Assembly (NCBI RefSeq): GCF_000337135.1
Contig: NZ_AOIN01000100.1
Span: 66,803-130,802 of the forward strand
Direction of reading: 5' to 3'
Length of the DNA stretch: 64,000 nucleotides
Origin: Natrialba chahannaoensis JCM 10990
GTDB lineage: Archaea; Halobacteriota; Halobacteria; Halobacteriales; Natrialbaceae
A program made the translations under genes and the position numbers. Below, piece by piece: positions 32,712 through 40,463 of the stretch. The notes under the pieces are model-generated. The model was not told where the DNA came from. It worked only from the letters and a program-made list of their open reading frames with translations, and made no database searches. Every line of letters starts with the position of its first letter. The stretch's first letter is position 1.

Positions 32712-34064
32712 ATGGCTCGCAACGATAGTCAAACTATGGGTGTCGAAGAAGCTACTCGCACTATTCAATCCCGCCTCTTCATCGAGTCGGGCAACCCCGA
32801 GTGGCTTCACGACGCTCGACTCACAGCCCGCGAGATATTCAACGAAACCATCGACCTCAAACGAGATGGGTACAATCGAACGGAGATTCAACGCGAAGTT
32901 GACCGCGACGACTTCCTCCGCAACAACAAGTGCGCCGTCGTTGGCAAAGCCCTCGGTACGTGGACGTCATACAAGCGCCTCCTCGACTGGTGGCACAACC
33001 AAGACGACACTCGCGCCGGAAATCCATCGCCGCCATCTACGGATAAGACGGGTGCGTACCCGATCGTAATGGCACACATGGAAGGATACGAGCTTTCCAT
33101 CGATGAAGAGGAAGACCGCGTTGACTTCCGTATCAGTCCGAAGCCGTACAAAACGGTCCGAGGTCACTTGCGGGCTCGAAAAACCGATATTGACCAACTC
33201 AAGAACGCACTCGATAACGATAACTGGTCAGTGGGACAAGCTGAACTCCTGTACCGAGATGGCGTGTACCACCTACACGTCACGGTCACTACGGAGTTCA
33301 CCATCCCCGACCCCGAGGAAGAAGCAGACACGCTCGTCGGCGTTGACATCAACGAACGCAACGTCGCACTCACCGCACTCGACCGTGAGTCACACGAGAC
33401 GCTCGGCACGCTGGTCATTGACTACGGTTCGGTGAAAGCCCGTCGCCAATGGTATCACACGGTGAAGAAACGATGCCAAACCCACGGGCAAACCAGCATC
33501 CACCGCACGTTCAGCGACAAGGAGGAACGCTACACCGAGTGGGTTCTCCATCGCATGTCGCTCGCCGTCGTCGAATTCGCTGAGCAATTCTCGAACCCGG
33601 TCATCGTGTTCGAGGATTTGAGTGGTATCCGCGACGCTATCGAGTACGGCACGTATATGAATCGACGGTTGCACAAGCTCCCGTTCCACAAGTTCGAGGA
33701 CTTCGTACGTTACAAGGCGTTGTGGCGGTCGATTCCGTGTGATACGGTTGACGCGTATCATAACTCGAAGACGTGTTCATGTTGTGGTGAGCGCGGGTAT
33801 CGACAGGGCCGCCGATTCCGTTGCACGAATGGGGAGTGTGCCGTCACGCAAGACCACGCTGACAGGAATGCGTCGGTGAACGTGGCGTGGCGAGCGTGGG
33901 CGAAGTATCGGGGTATCGAAGATGTAGACGAGGTAAATTACCGGACTCACAAAACCCAACCGCAAGTTAGGTTGGTGCGTCTGTTCGGGTCGGGGCGAGT
34001 TGTAAGCCGCCCATCCTCATCCGCGCGTATCGCAGAGCGCGGAGTGCTTGAACTGCAGGGCTGA
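32712..34064 (+). CDS. tnpB: TnpB RNA-guided nuclease (IS200/IS605)
   Basis: A 450-aa intact TnpB. The N-terminal wedge/helical part (1-210) is followed by RuvC-I LVGVDINERNVAL, RuvC-II VIVFEDLSGI, the zinc finger CSCCGERG...CTNGEC and RuvC-III DHADRNASVNVAW. Family members use an RNA from the right end of the element as guide to cut DNA next to a short target motif and so help retain the element. The ATG at 32712 is chosen; the frame is open further upstream into tnpA DNA. Unlike the copy at 37-713, all motifs are in one frame. Confidence 0.93.
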   Translation: MARNDSQTMGVEEATRTIQSRLFIESGNPEWLHDARLTAREIFNETIDLKRDGYNRTEIQREVDRDDFLRNNKCAVVGKALGTWTSYKRLLDWWHNQDDTRAGNPSPPSTDKTGAYPIVMAHMEGYELSIDEEEDRVDFRISPKPYKTVRGHLRARKTDIDQLKNALDNDNWSVGQAELLYRDGVYHLHVTVTTEFTIPDPEEEADTLVGVDINERNVALTALDRESHETLGTLVIDYGSVKARRQWYHTVKKRCQTHGQTSIHRTFSDKEERYTEWVLHRMSLAVVEFAEQFSNPVIVFEDLSGIRDAIEYGTYMNRRLHKLPFHKFEDFVRYKALWRSIPCDTVDAYHNSKTCSCCGERGYRQGRRFRCTNGECAVTQDHADRNASVNVAWRAWAKYRGIEDVDEVNYRTHKTQPQVRLVRLFGSGRVVSRPSSSARIAERGVLELQG

Positions 34065-34069
34065 GGGAA

Positions 34070-35680
34070 TCAATAAAGCCGCGGGTCACCCGACCCGCGG
34101 TCGTTTACTGCTGATTCCGACTCAGACTCAGACTCCAACTCAGGCTCAGGCTCAGACGCCGACTCAGACTCAGACTCCGACCCCCCCTCAGCCACCTCCG
34201 AAGCTGCCTGCTCTTCCTCCTCTAACCCGTGCCTCCCTCCAGACTCATGCTCAGGACCTCCCGCACCGTTCTCCATCACCCCTCCACTCGACTCGCTCGC
34301 AGCGGCGTCCACTGAATTGGACTCGAGTGACGCGTCCGGTGCAGGTGCCGTCTCTGCGCTGGCCGCAGCGACTGTCTCATCGCGATTATCAGGCACAGAG
34401 GCGGTATCAGTGCCAGTGTCAGCACCAACGGCAGGCGCTGTCGTAGTTTCTGCACCCGAGACAGGCTCAACCCCTTGCACAGGTTCAGTGCTTGGTACAG
34501 CCTCAGCGTCCGGCATATCACGCTCTGGCGTCGCAATTCCCGCAATATACCGCAAACTCCGCTTGTGCTCATCGTTTCGCAGCACCGACTTCGGCTCAAC
34601 CTCACCAGCCGCAGACGGCGTTTCGTCGCCACCAAACCCGTTCAACAACCGCTGTAAGTACGTCTCCACCGGCGACGAGATCCACCCCACCGACTCGTAG
34701 TACGCAATCGTCTGTGCCGCCCCCTCGAGTCCTACCGCATCCACGAGGAACTGGAGCCACTCGAGTGCCGCCAGTTCGGCGTCGTTTCTGGCAGGGACGG
34801 TGACGAGGTACGGGAGGTCGCCGTCCTCGCCGTTCGTTCCGTCGGGCGCTGAGGCGGATGGATCCTCGGCTGCTGGGTCTGGCTCAGGAGCAGTGGAATC
34901 TGGGTCTGCGTCACTGGTCGACTCGGTGGAGCCCATCTCAATCTCGTCGTCGTTCTCGTCGTCATCTTCGGCGGCTTCGTCGAGGGGTTCGTCGGATAGC
35001 TCCGACTCTGCGTCCATCTCGACGCCAAGCTCGTCGTCGAACGAATTCTCGTCTGCAGCTAACTCGTCATCAAAGTCGGTGCCGTCGTCGCCAACATCGT
35101 CGTCATCATCGTCATCGTCGAACTCGTCTTCCAGGACATCCTCGTCGCCGTCTTCGAAGGTGTCGACCTCGTCGAAATCGTCGTCTGTAGGCTCCTCATC
35201 GAGGTCGTCGTCGAGAAAGTCCTCCGCCTCGGAGTTCATAATATCGTCGTCGATATCGTCGGCGGGGTCGTCCTCGCCGCCGAAGACACCACCCTGTCCC
35301 GCGGCAGTCTCGAACGCGTTGCCGAGTTCCTGGTCGCCAACGAAGGGGTTGATTCCCTGGGTGACGATCTCGTACATGTCGACGAGCTTGTCGACGTTGC
35401 GTTCGACGCTCGTGATTGAGTCGCTGATCTGTTCGTTCTCACCGCGGACGGTTTCGACCTTGTTCTCGAGGGAGTCGACCTCCTTTTCGACCTCGTCGAG
35501 GCGGTAGGTGAGCTCGTCGTCCATCGAGTCTTCGTCGTCGCCGCCGTCCTCGAAGCCGAGGTCGTCACCGATCAAGCCGTCGTCGCTGCCGAGGAGGTCG
35601 TCGCCCTCGTCGGCGTCGGTATCGTCAGCGTCGTCCGAGTCGTCGCCGCCACCGAGTTGGCTGAATAGCAGTAGTGTCAT
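34070..35680 (-). CDS. arlD: ArlD-type archaellum switch protein with IS-encoded C-terminus
   Basis: A 536-aa ArlD/E-domain protein. After MTLLLFSQLGG and an acidic stretch comes a coiled coil (YRLDEVEKEVDSLENKVETV, ~45-100) ending YEIVTQGINPFV. A long acidic linker leads to the ArlD/E domain (~300-375): DAELAALEWLQFLVDAVGL...YYESVGWISSPVETYLQ. A Ser/Glu/Pro-rich tail follows. The last residues (about NDRGSGDPRLY) are encoded by the IS605 right-end hairpin at 34079-34100, and the stop is inside the element. The folded domains are intact, so function may survive. I chose the ATG at 35680; the open frame extends upstream into arlG antisense-like DNA. Confidence 0.88.
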   Translation of the reverse strand: MTLLLFSQLGGGDDSDDADDTDADEGDDLLGSDDGLIGDDLGFEDGGDDEDSMDDELTYRLDEVEKEVDSLENKVETVRGENEQISDSITSVERNVDKLVDMYEIVTQGINPFVGDQELGNAFETAAGQGGVFGGEDDPADDIDDDIMNSEAEDFLDDDLDEEPTDDDFDEVDTFEDGDEDVLEDEFDDDDDDDDVGDDGTDFDDELAADENSFDDELGVEMDAESELSDEPLDEAAEDDDENDDEIEMGSTESTSDADPDSTAPEPDPAAEDPSASAPDGTNGEDGDLPYLVTVPARNDAELAALEWLQFLVDAVGLEGAAQTIAYYESVGWISSPVETYLQRLLNGFGGDETPSAAGEVEPKSVLRNDEHKRSLRYIAGIATPERDMPDAEAVPSTEPVQGVEPVSGAETTTAPAVGADTGTDTASVPDNRDETVAAASAETAPAPDASLESNSVDAAASESSGGVMENGAGGPEHESGGRHGLEEEEQAASEVAEGGSESESESASEPEPELESESESESAVNDRGSGDPRLY

Positions 35681-35717
35681 GTGTGGGTTGAGTTCATTGC
35701 AGTTCTGTTCGGTCCGT

Positions 35718-36200
35718 TCAGTCGTCGTCTTCGTCCCAGTAGAACGTGATCGTGTCTTCACTGCCCGTAACGAGCACCGCCACGTCCGTGTCGCCACTTA
35801 CTTGATGGGTTTCGATTGTGAGTTCGACAACGCCACCGGCGTCCCAGGTGTTGCTGTCGTAGTCGATCCGTTCGACGTTCGTCACGGGGGAATACGTCCC
35901 GTCAACGAGCGCATCGACGGCGCTCTGTTGTGCTGGGATATCCCCACTGCCGATATTCTTCACGAGAACCGTGATTTCGTATACGTCGTCACCGTCGGGT
36001 GCAGTAACCATCGCCTCAGCCTGGGATTCGTCGCTGATAATCGCGATGTCGGTCTCAATCTCCTCGGCGACCGATGAACCGCGCATTTCGATCGAGTCGC
36101 TCACGTTCCCGACCTCCATGATGACCGTTCCCGCGACCGCCGAGGCGATCACGAGACTGCCAATGAACATGATCAGGTGGGTCGCCGAGACGCTCGACAT
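35718..36200 (-). CDS. arlG: Archaellum stator protein ArlG (FlaG)
   Basis: A 160-aa protein with an N-terminal membrane helix (HLIMFIGSLVIASAVAGTVIM, ~8-28) and an extracytoplasmic beta-sandwich resembling archaellins (YEITVLVKNIGSGDIPAQQS). With ArlF it forms the stator-like complex that contacts the S-layer. It lies between arlF and arlD on the minus strand, 86 bp after arlF, with GGAG about 10 nt before the ATG. Confidence 0.9.
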   Translation of the reverse strand: MSSVSATHLIMFIGSLVIASAVAGTVIMEVGNVSDSIEMRGSSVAEEIETDIAIISDESQAEAMVTAPDGDDVYEITVLVKNIGSGDIPAQQSAVDALVDGTYSPVTNVERIDYDSNTWDAGGVVELTIETHQVSGDTDVAVLVTGSEDTITFYWDEDDD

Positions 36201-36286
36201 TTATTCGTGCTCCATTCGTTGTGGTTCGTCCTTGGTTTGTCTTCTGGCCCGCGTTCGTCTGCAACCGCCGCGCGCTTGCGCCGGGT

Positions 36287-36793
36287 TCACTCCGATACCG
36301 TAATCCACGCCGTCTCAGCAACACCGCGTTCAGTCGTCATGCGAATACTGTCCTCGTCTTCGTCGCCGGCGAACTCGAGTTCGCCGTTCGCGTCGCCGCC
36401 GTCGGAGAGTTCGACTTCGAGCTGCGTGCCGGGGGCCCAGACGTCGCTCTCGTCTCGTTCTGCGTCACCGTCGATGATCGTGGTCTCGTCGTCGTAACCG
36501 TGCGTGGGGTAGAAGTGGCCGTTGACGACGAGGTCGGTCTTGTCGACGGAGAGCGAGGTCGACCCGTCGTTGGTCACGACGACGAGAGCGTCGTGTTCGT
36601 CATCGTCACCAATGTACTCGAAGGTGTCAATCGAGAGCGCGGTGTTCTGTTGATCCCGCAGTTGGTCGTTCTGGGCGGCGAACGCGTCGCCGGTCGCCGC
36701 GCCGACGCTGAACACCGTGGGGACGATGACACTGACGGCAACGAGGAAGCCAACCAGGATGACGAGAACAGCGCCGCTCGTACTGAACCCCAT
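36287..36793 (-). CDS. arlF: Archaellum stator protein ArlF (FlaF)
   Basis: A 168-aa protein with an N-terminal helix (AVLVILVGFLVAVSVIVPTVF, ~8-28) and a beta-rich outer domain with acidic loops (HDALVVVTNDGSTSLSVDKT; GHFYPTHGY). ArlF binds the S-layer and anchors the motor. On the minus strand GCTTTTAAG (around 36820) lies 25-29 bp before the ATG, so arlF probably starts its own near-leaderless transcript distinct from the archaellins. Confidence 0.9.
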   Translation of the reverse strand: MGFSTSGAVLVILVGFLVAVSVIVPTVFSVGAATGDAFAAQNDQLRDQQNTALSIDTFEYIGDDDEHDALVVVTNDGSTSLSVDKTDLVVNGHFYPTHGYDDETTIIDGDAERDESDVWAPGTQLEVELSDGGDANGELEFAGDEDEDSIRMTTERGVAETAWITVSE

Positions 36794-36814
36794 TACGTCT
36801 CTTTGAGGTCTCAG

Positions 36815-36827
36815 ATTCTTAAAAGCG
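36815..36827 (-). promoter_or_regulatory. TATA box of the arlF-arlG-arlD unit
   Basis: The minus strand reads GCTTTTAAGAA, centred about 29 bp upstream of the arlF ATG (36793). The 246-base gap to the archaellin stop (37041) otherwise shows no gene. Confidence 0.5.
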
Positions 36828-37040
36828 CTCTGGCCAGTCGTGTCTTCAGGTGTCGATTACTCGGTTTCGGTGTGGAGTGGTGTACTCGAGTAACGATGCG
36901 CTGGGTAGCAGTCTTCACCCTGTCGGTTTGGGACAGTCCTGCACTGCACAGTACTGTGCTTGCTGTTGCTCTTCGCTTGTACTGTGGTTTGAGCACGCAC
37001 CGGCTAAAAAATAAACTGCAATGCGGTCAGCTGTGCCGAC

Positions 37041-37679
37041 TTAGAGTCGAACTGCTTCGCCGTCCTCACTGAAGAGGTCAGGCGCAGTCAGCGTGACCTG
37101 GGTCGTTGCGGACGATGGCGAGACGATGTCGAGTGTCGACTCGTCTCCCTCACCGAACGGTTCACCATCTCCGAACGGCGTGTCCTCTGGGTTGAAGACG
37201 AGCGTGAAGTCGTTCTCGTCGTCGAGGACTGCGTCAGATGGGGTGACGTATTCGTCGTTGTCATTTTCAGCGACGAACGCTCCCTCGAGATCTTCGACTT
37301 CGTCAGCATCGTGGTCGAATTCATCGTCGGCGTAGACGAGGTTAGACTGTCCGTTTGGACCGACAGCCTGGATTATCGTATCTTCGAGAGAGATATCATC
37401 TGCCCCTGGTGCGGCAGTAATGCCAACGCGGATCTCTTCGAGGTGTCCATCCTCTGCACCGCCATCGTTGTCTACGATACCGACAGCACTCGTGGCATCA
37501 ATCCGCTCGGAAACGAGTTCAGTACTCTCTTCACCTGTCGCTTCGGCCTGCGACTGCAGGAGACCTGCAGTGTTGATCAGGACGCCCGCAGCGATTGCGG
37601 CGACCAGCACCATTGCGATGAACACAATGAGGGTACCGATCCCAACCTGACCGCGGTCGTCATTGTTGGTTTCGAACAT
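37041..37679 (-). CDS. Archaellin, standard size
   Basis: A 212-aa filament protein. The class III signal NNDDRG is cut by the prepilin/prearchaellin peptidase before [20 protein letters not shown]; the ~30-residue hydrophobic helix forms the filament core. The outer beta domain includes [20 protein letters not shown]. The gene starts 2 bp after the stop of the larger archaellin and has GGTGAGG upstream inside that gene, so both are co-transcribed. Size is normal for haloarchaea. Confidence 0.95.
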   Translation of the reverse strand: MFETNNDDRGQVGIGTLIVFIAMVLVAAIAAGVLINTAGLLQSQAEATGEESTELVSERIDATSAVGIVDNDGGAEDGHLEEIRVGITAAPGADDISLEDTIIQAVGPNGQSNLVYADDEFDHDADEVEDLEGAFVAENDNDEYVTPSDAVLDDENDFTLVFNPEDTPFGDGEPFGEGDESTLDIVSPSSATTQVTLTAPDLFSEDGEAVRL

Positions 37680-37681
37680 TG

Positions 37682-38977
37682 TTATAGCCTCACCGATTCG
37701 TCATCGTTCGTAATGGTCGTTGGAACACGAAGTTCCGCTTCCGTCGTCGCACCGGAGTCGGTCGTGAAGATAACCGACAACCGCTCACCTTCGGTCAGAC
37801 GGTCGTAGTTATCAATCTCACCGACGACACGGAACGTCACTTCCGCTCGGTCAGTGCTGTCCGTCAGCACACCGTCAGTGACACCCTGAATGTTCTCGAC
37901 GTTCCGGGCTTCACTGATTGCAACACTGTCTGCGCCCTGCTCGCCGATGAACTGAACAGAGGTCTGTTCGAGGTCAATCGGGTTCGATCCAGGTGCCGTT
38001 GCAGTGACGAACTGGACTTCACTCACGCGGTTTTCGAAGTCACCGAACTCAAGAGATTCAGTCGGGATGATGTCGACTGGTCCAGCTGCGCCGTCTGTAA
38101 TCACATGATCGTCGCCCGTGTCATCAACTGCAAAGGTGTCGACGGCTTCTTCATCGAGGCCGATCAATTCGAGGACGTAGTCTCCCTCGTCAAGTTCGCC
38201 TAGGTCGAAGACTGCCACGTCATCGTCGTCGAGGTTGGCGTCATCGAGTGCAGTTTCAACTGCAGCAGTCTCGAAGTCAGCAGCCTCGTTGGCTTCGAAG
38301 ACAACCTCTTCAATGATGCCCTGGCTGCGGTCACTATCCGTTGCACGGACAGCTAATTCGTTTTCGATTTCCGACTCATCGAAGTCTTCATTGGTTCCGT
38401 CTGGCAGCTCGATCGCTGCGAAGACCTGCGAACTGTCGGCTGGTGCGTCTGCTGCTTCGAGAGCGCCGAAGTCATGTTCTGGATCAGCGACAGTCGTGTC
38501 CACTTGTGCAGTCTCTGCAGCGAACGAGTCACCGTCGATAGTGACTTCCAGATCAGCAATTTCAGGAAGCCCATCGAGGACAAACTCACCTTCAACTCCC
38601 ACTTCTTCTGGGAGTTCACCAAGCTGCGTGTCTTCGATCCCATCAGCAGCACTGGTGCCCACAGAAATTGTTATATCTTCCCCAGTATGCGCCTCATCGT
38701 CTGGCGTCACTGTGACTGTAAGTTCACCATCGTTAGACCCATCATGGATACCTAACGTAGTGGGAGCGACGCTCCCCGACTCACTCACGATCTGCAGGCG
38801 ATCGCTCACCTGACTCGTCGATTCCTCACCGGTGGCTTCAGCCTGCGTCTGCAGGAAGCCAGCCGTGTTGATCAGCACGCCCGCGGCAATCGCAGCGACC
38901 AGCACCATCGCGATGAACACGATGAGGGTGCCGATCCCCACTTGACCGCGGTCGTCGTCTGTAATTCGTTCGAACAT
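37682..38977 (-). CDS. Archaellin with ~240-residue inserted outer domain
   Basis: A 431-aa archaellin, about twice the usual size. The N-terminus (residues 1-70, ITDDDRG then [20 protein letters not shown] and [17 protein letters not shown]) is nearly identical to the companion archaellin. The C-terminal ~115 residues (from [20 protein letters not shown], ~318) align with that protein's outer domain. Between them, residues ~75-315 (38035-38755) are an extra acidic beta-rich region ([28 protein letters not shown]) with no counterpart, presumably displayed on the filament surface. It is first in the operon and therefore probably abundant. Confidence 0.92.
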   Translation of the reverse strand: MFERITDDDRGQVGIGTLIVFIAMVLVAAIAAGVLINTAGFLQTQAEATGEESTSQVSDRLQIVSESGSVAPTTLGIHDGSNDGELTVTVTPDDEAHTGEDITISVGTSAADGIEDTQLGELPEEVGVEGEFVLDGLPEIADLEVTIDGDSFAAETAQVDTTVADPEHDFGALEAADAPADSSQVFAAIELPDGTNEDFDESEIENELAVRATDSDRSQGIIEEVVFEANEAADFETAAVETALDDANLDDDDVAVFDLGELDEGDYVLELIGLDEEAVDTFAVDDTGDDHVITDGAAGPVDIIPTESLEFGDFENRVSEVQFVTATAPGSNPIDLEQTSVQFIGEQGADSVAISEARNVENIQGVTDGVLTDSTDRAEVTFRVVGEIDNYDRLTEGERLSVIFTTDSGATTEAELRVPTTITNDDESVRL

Positions 38978-39030
38978 TGGTATTATACACCCGGCGATAC
39001 CGGGCAGTGGACACAGGTTCAGAGTGATTG

Positions 39031-39138
39031 TTATTAAGTCTACTTGCCAAACTTTACACTCTTAACTCTAACTGCCGATACCTGTATATCTTAAACCTAA
39101 TGGCCGAGCTGCTGGACAGGTAGTTAAACTTAGTGGCC
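39031..39138 (-). promoter_or_regulatory. Archaellin promoter with four spaced repeat motifs
   Basis: A TATA-like box (minus TTAATAA, 39031-39038) lies ~58 bp before the archaellin ATG at 38977, leaving a ~30-nt leader. Four copies of a 9-base motif on the plus strand (CTACTTGCC 39040, CTAACTGCC 39068, CTAATGGCC 39097, TTAGTGGCC 39130) are spaced 28, 29 and 33 bp, about three helical turns apart. The array looks like binding sites for a regulator just upstream of the core promoter. Confidence 0.5.
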
Positions 39139-39212
39139 AATTTCCCTGTTCCAGCTCGATCCACCACCAGTCGGCCGGGAGACTTATCTCCCCGCTCGAA
39201 CGAATTTGCGGC

Positions 39213-39407
39213 ATGAATATCGTTGACGGCGACAAGATCGAGTGTAGCCGCTGTGATGACATCGTCTCACTCGACGACGCCAATATTCTCGGCAAGACGA
39301 ACAATCGCACCTACGCGAAGCCACTCTGTAACGACTGTCTGGAAAACGTCGGCGTCCCGCGTGGCTACGAGCTCGAACGTGACGTGAGCTACCTCAAGAC
39401 CGAGTGA
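39213..39407 (+). CDS. Small four-cysteine putative zinc protein
   Basis: A 64-aa protein with two Cys pairs, CSRC (~11-14) and CNDC (~39-42), placed to bind one zinc as in small haloarchaeal zinc-ribbon proteins. It is otherwise acidic without membrane segments. CTTATCT at 39183-39189 is 27 bp upstream of the ATG, supporting a leaderless transcript. It is divergent from the archaellin operon and shares its upstream region, so the motif array between them could act on both. Function unknown. Confidence 0.7.
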   Translation: MNIVDGDKIECSRCDDIVSLDDANILGKTNNRTYAKPLCNDCLENVGVPRGYELERDVSYLKTE

Positions 39408-39599
39408 GGGCCGGCTGACGACACACTGCGCACGACAGGCGAGACGACACAACTGGGGATGGGGAACACGCTGGTTTCCCACACTATTCTCTCGATTTGC
39501 TGGACAACTAGTCGCACCTACCCGCTCTAATCTCAGTATAGAAAGTGCCGGAAGTACCGCTGCGAACGTTGCCGACCGCCCCCGTGCCCGTGTCAGTCC

Positions 39600-40463
39600 T
39601 CACTTGCTGTTCATCGCTTCACTCGCAATGTTCCGCCCACGCGGCTTCAATGCGACCTCCCGTCGAACGCGAACCTCCTCTAACACCTGTAGCTCGATCA
39701 GGCGCTCGTAAATCTCCTCGACCTCGTCCGTATCGATATCCAAAAATTCCGGCACCTCGAACGGCGAGACACCCGAGTAGATCGCCATCAACACTTCTTC
39801 TTCCTTTCCGGAGAGATCGATCTGCGAGGCGTTCTTCTCTGCCCCGCGATCCAGCACGGACTTCAACATCGCACAGTTCTGGCTCGAGCCGGAAAGATAC
39901 GTCTGGACACTTGAGCCGTCCTCTGTGTGCTCGGCTTCGATCACGGGCCGCTCCTGTGAGCGAACCGTCCGTTCGTCGCTCTCGACAGTCCCCACGTCGT
40001 CAACCTCGATCTGGACGAATTCGCCGCTCTCGATGGCGAAGTTCGCGACACCCTCGTTGATCTTTACGCGCGCCTTGCGCCACGAGGAGTCCTGGACGAC
40101 CCCGCCTTTCACCGCGGGATGTCTCACGAGGACGATTTCGCCGTCCAGCACCGCCTTCTGGATCTGGAGTTCGAACTCCTGAACGTCGCCCATCGAGATG
40201 AGGTAGACGTTCGCCCCGTAGTTGATGCTGATGTAGTTCGAGACCTTCGCGACGGTCTGATTTACGTCGTACCGGCCGCGGATCGACTGCACCTTCCCGA
40301 GCGGAATCGTCACCTTCCCGTCGTTGCTGACAATCACGATTCGCTTGTTCGAGAGGACGATGCGGCCGTTCGACCAGTTCGTATCCGAGAGTTTGCGGCC
40401 CTCCCGGACGACCTGTGTAAACTTCCCCGTTACGTCCGCCAGCTTCTGTTCTCCACTGCTCAT
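39600..40463 (-). CDS. cheF: Taxis protein CheF (second copy)
   Basis: A 287-aa CheF-family protein, paralogous to the one at 22.5 kb. It shares the start pattern (LSDTNWSNGRIVLSNKRIVIVSNDGKVTIPLGKV), PH-like repeats and a C-terminal winged helix (GKEEEVLMAIYSGVSPFEVPEFLDIDTDEVEEIYERLIEL). Its ATG overlaps the stop of the HEAT-repeat gene (ATGA), so the two proteins are co-translated. A CheF next to a HEAT protein is the known Halobacterium arrangement linking Che and archaellum. Functional division between the two CheF copies is unknown. Confidence 0.88.
   Translation of the reverse strand: MSSGEQKLADVTGKFTQVVREGRKLSDTNWSNGRIVLSNKRIVIVSNDGKVTIPLGKVQSIRGRYDVNQTVAKVSNYISINYGANVYLISMGDVQEFELQIQKAVLDGEIVLVRHPAVKGGVVQDSSWRKARVKINEGVANFAIESGEFVQIEVDDVGTVESDERTVRSQERPVIEAEHTEDGSSVQTYLSGSSQNCAMLKSVLDRGAEKNASQIDLSGKEEEVLMAIYSGVSPFEVPEFLDIDTDEVEEIYERLIELQVLEEVRVRREVALKPRGRNIASEAMNSK

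Larger units (their letters stand above)
32251..34100. mobile_element. IS200/IS605 family insertion sequence (tnpA + tnpB) in arlD
   Basis: A complete-looking IS605-type element with divergent tnpA (minus) and tnpB (plus). Each end has a subterminal hairpin: left 32251-32272 (CCCCGGG-N8-CCCGGGG) and right 34079-34100 (CCGCGGGT-N6-ACCCGCGG). Such hairpins are the TnpA recognition sites. There are no terminal inverted repeats or target duplication, as expected for this family. True ends lie a few bases outside the hairpins. The right end supplies the last codons of arlD. Confidence 0.85.
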
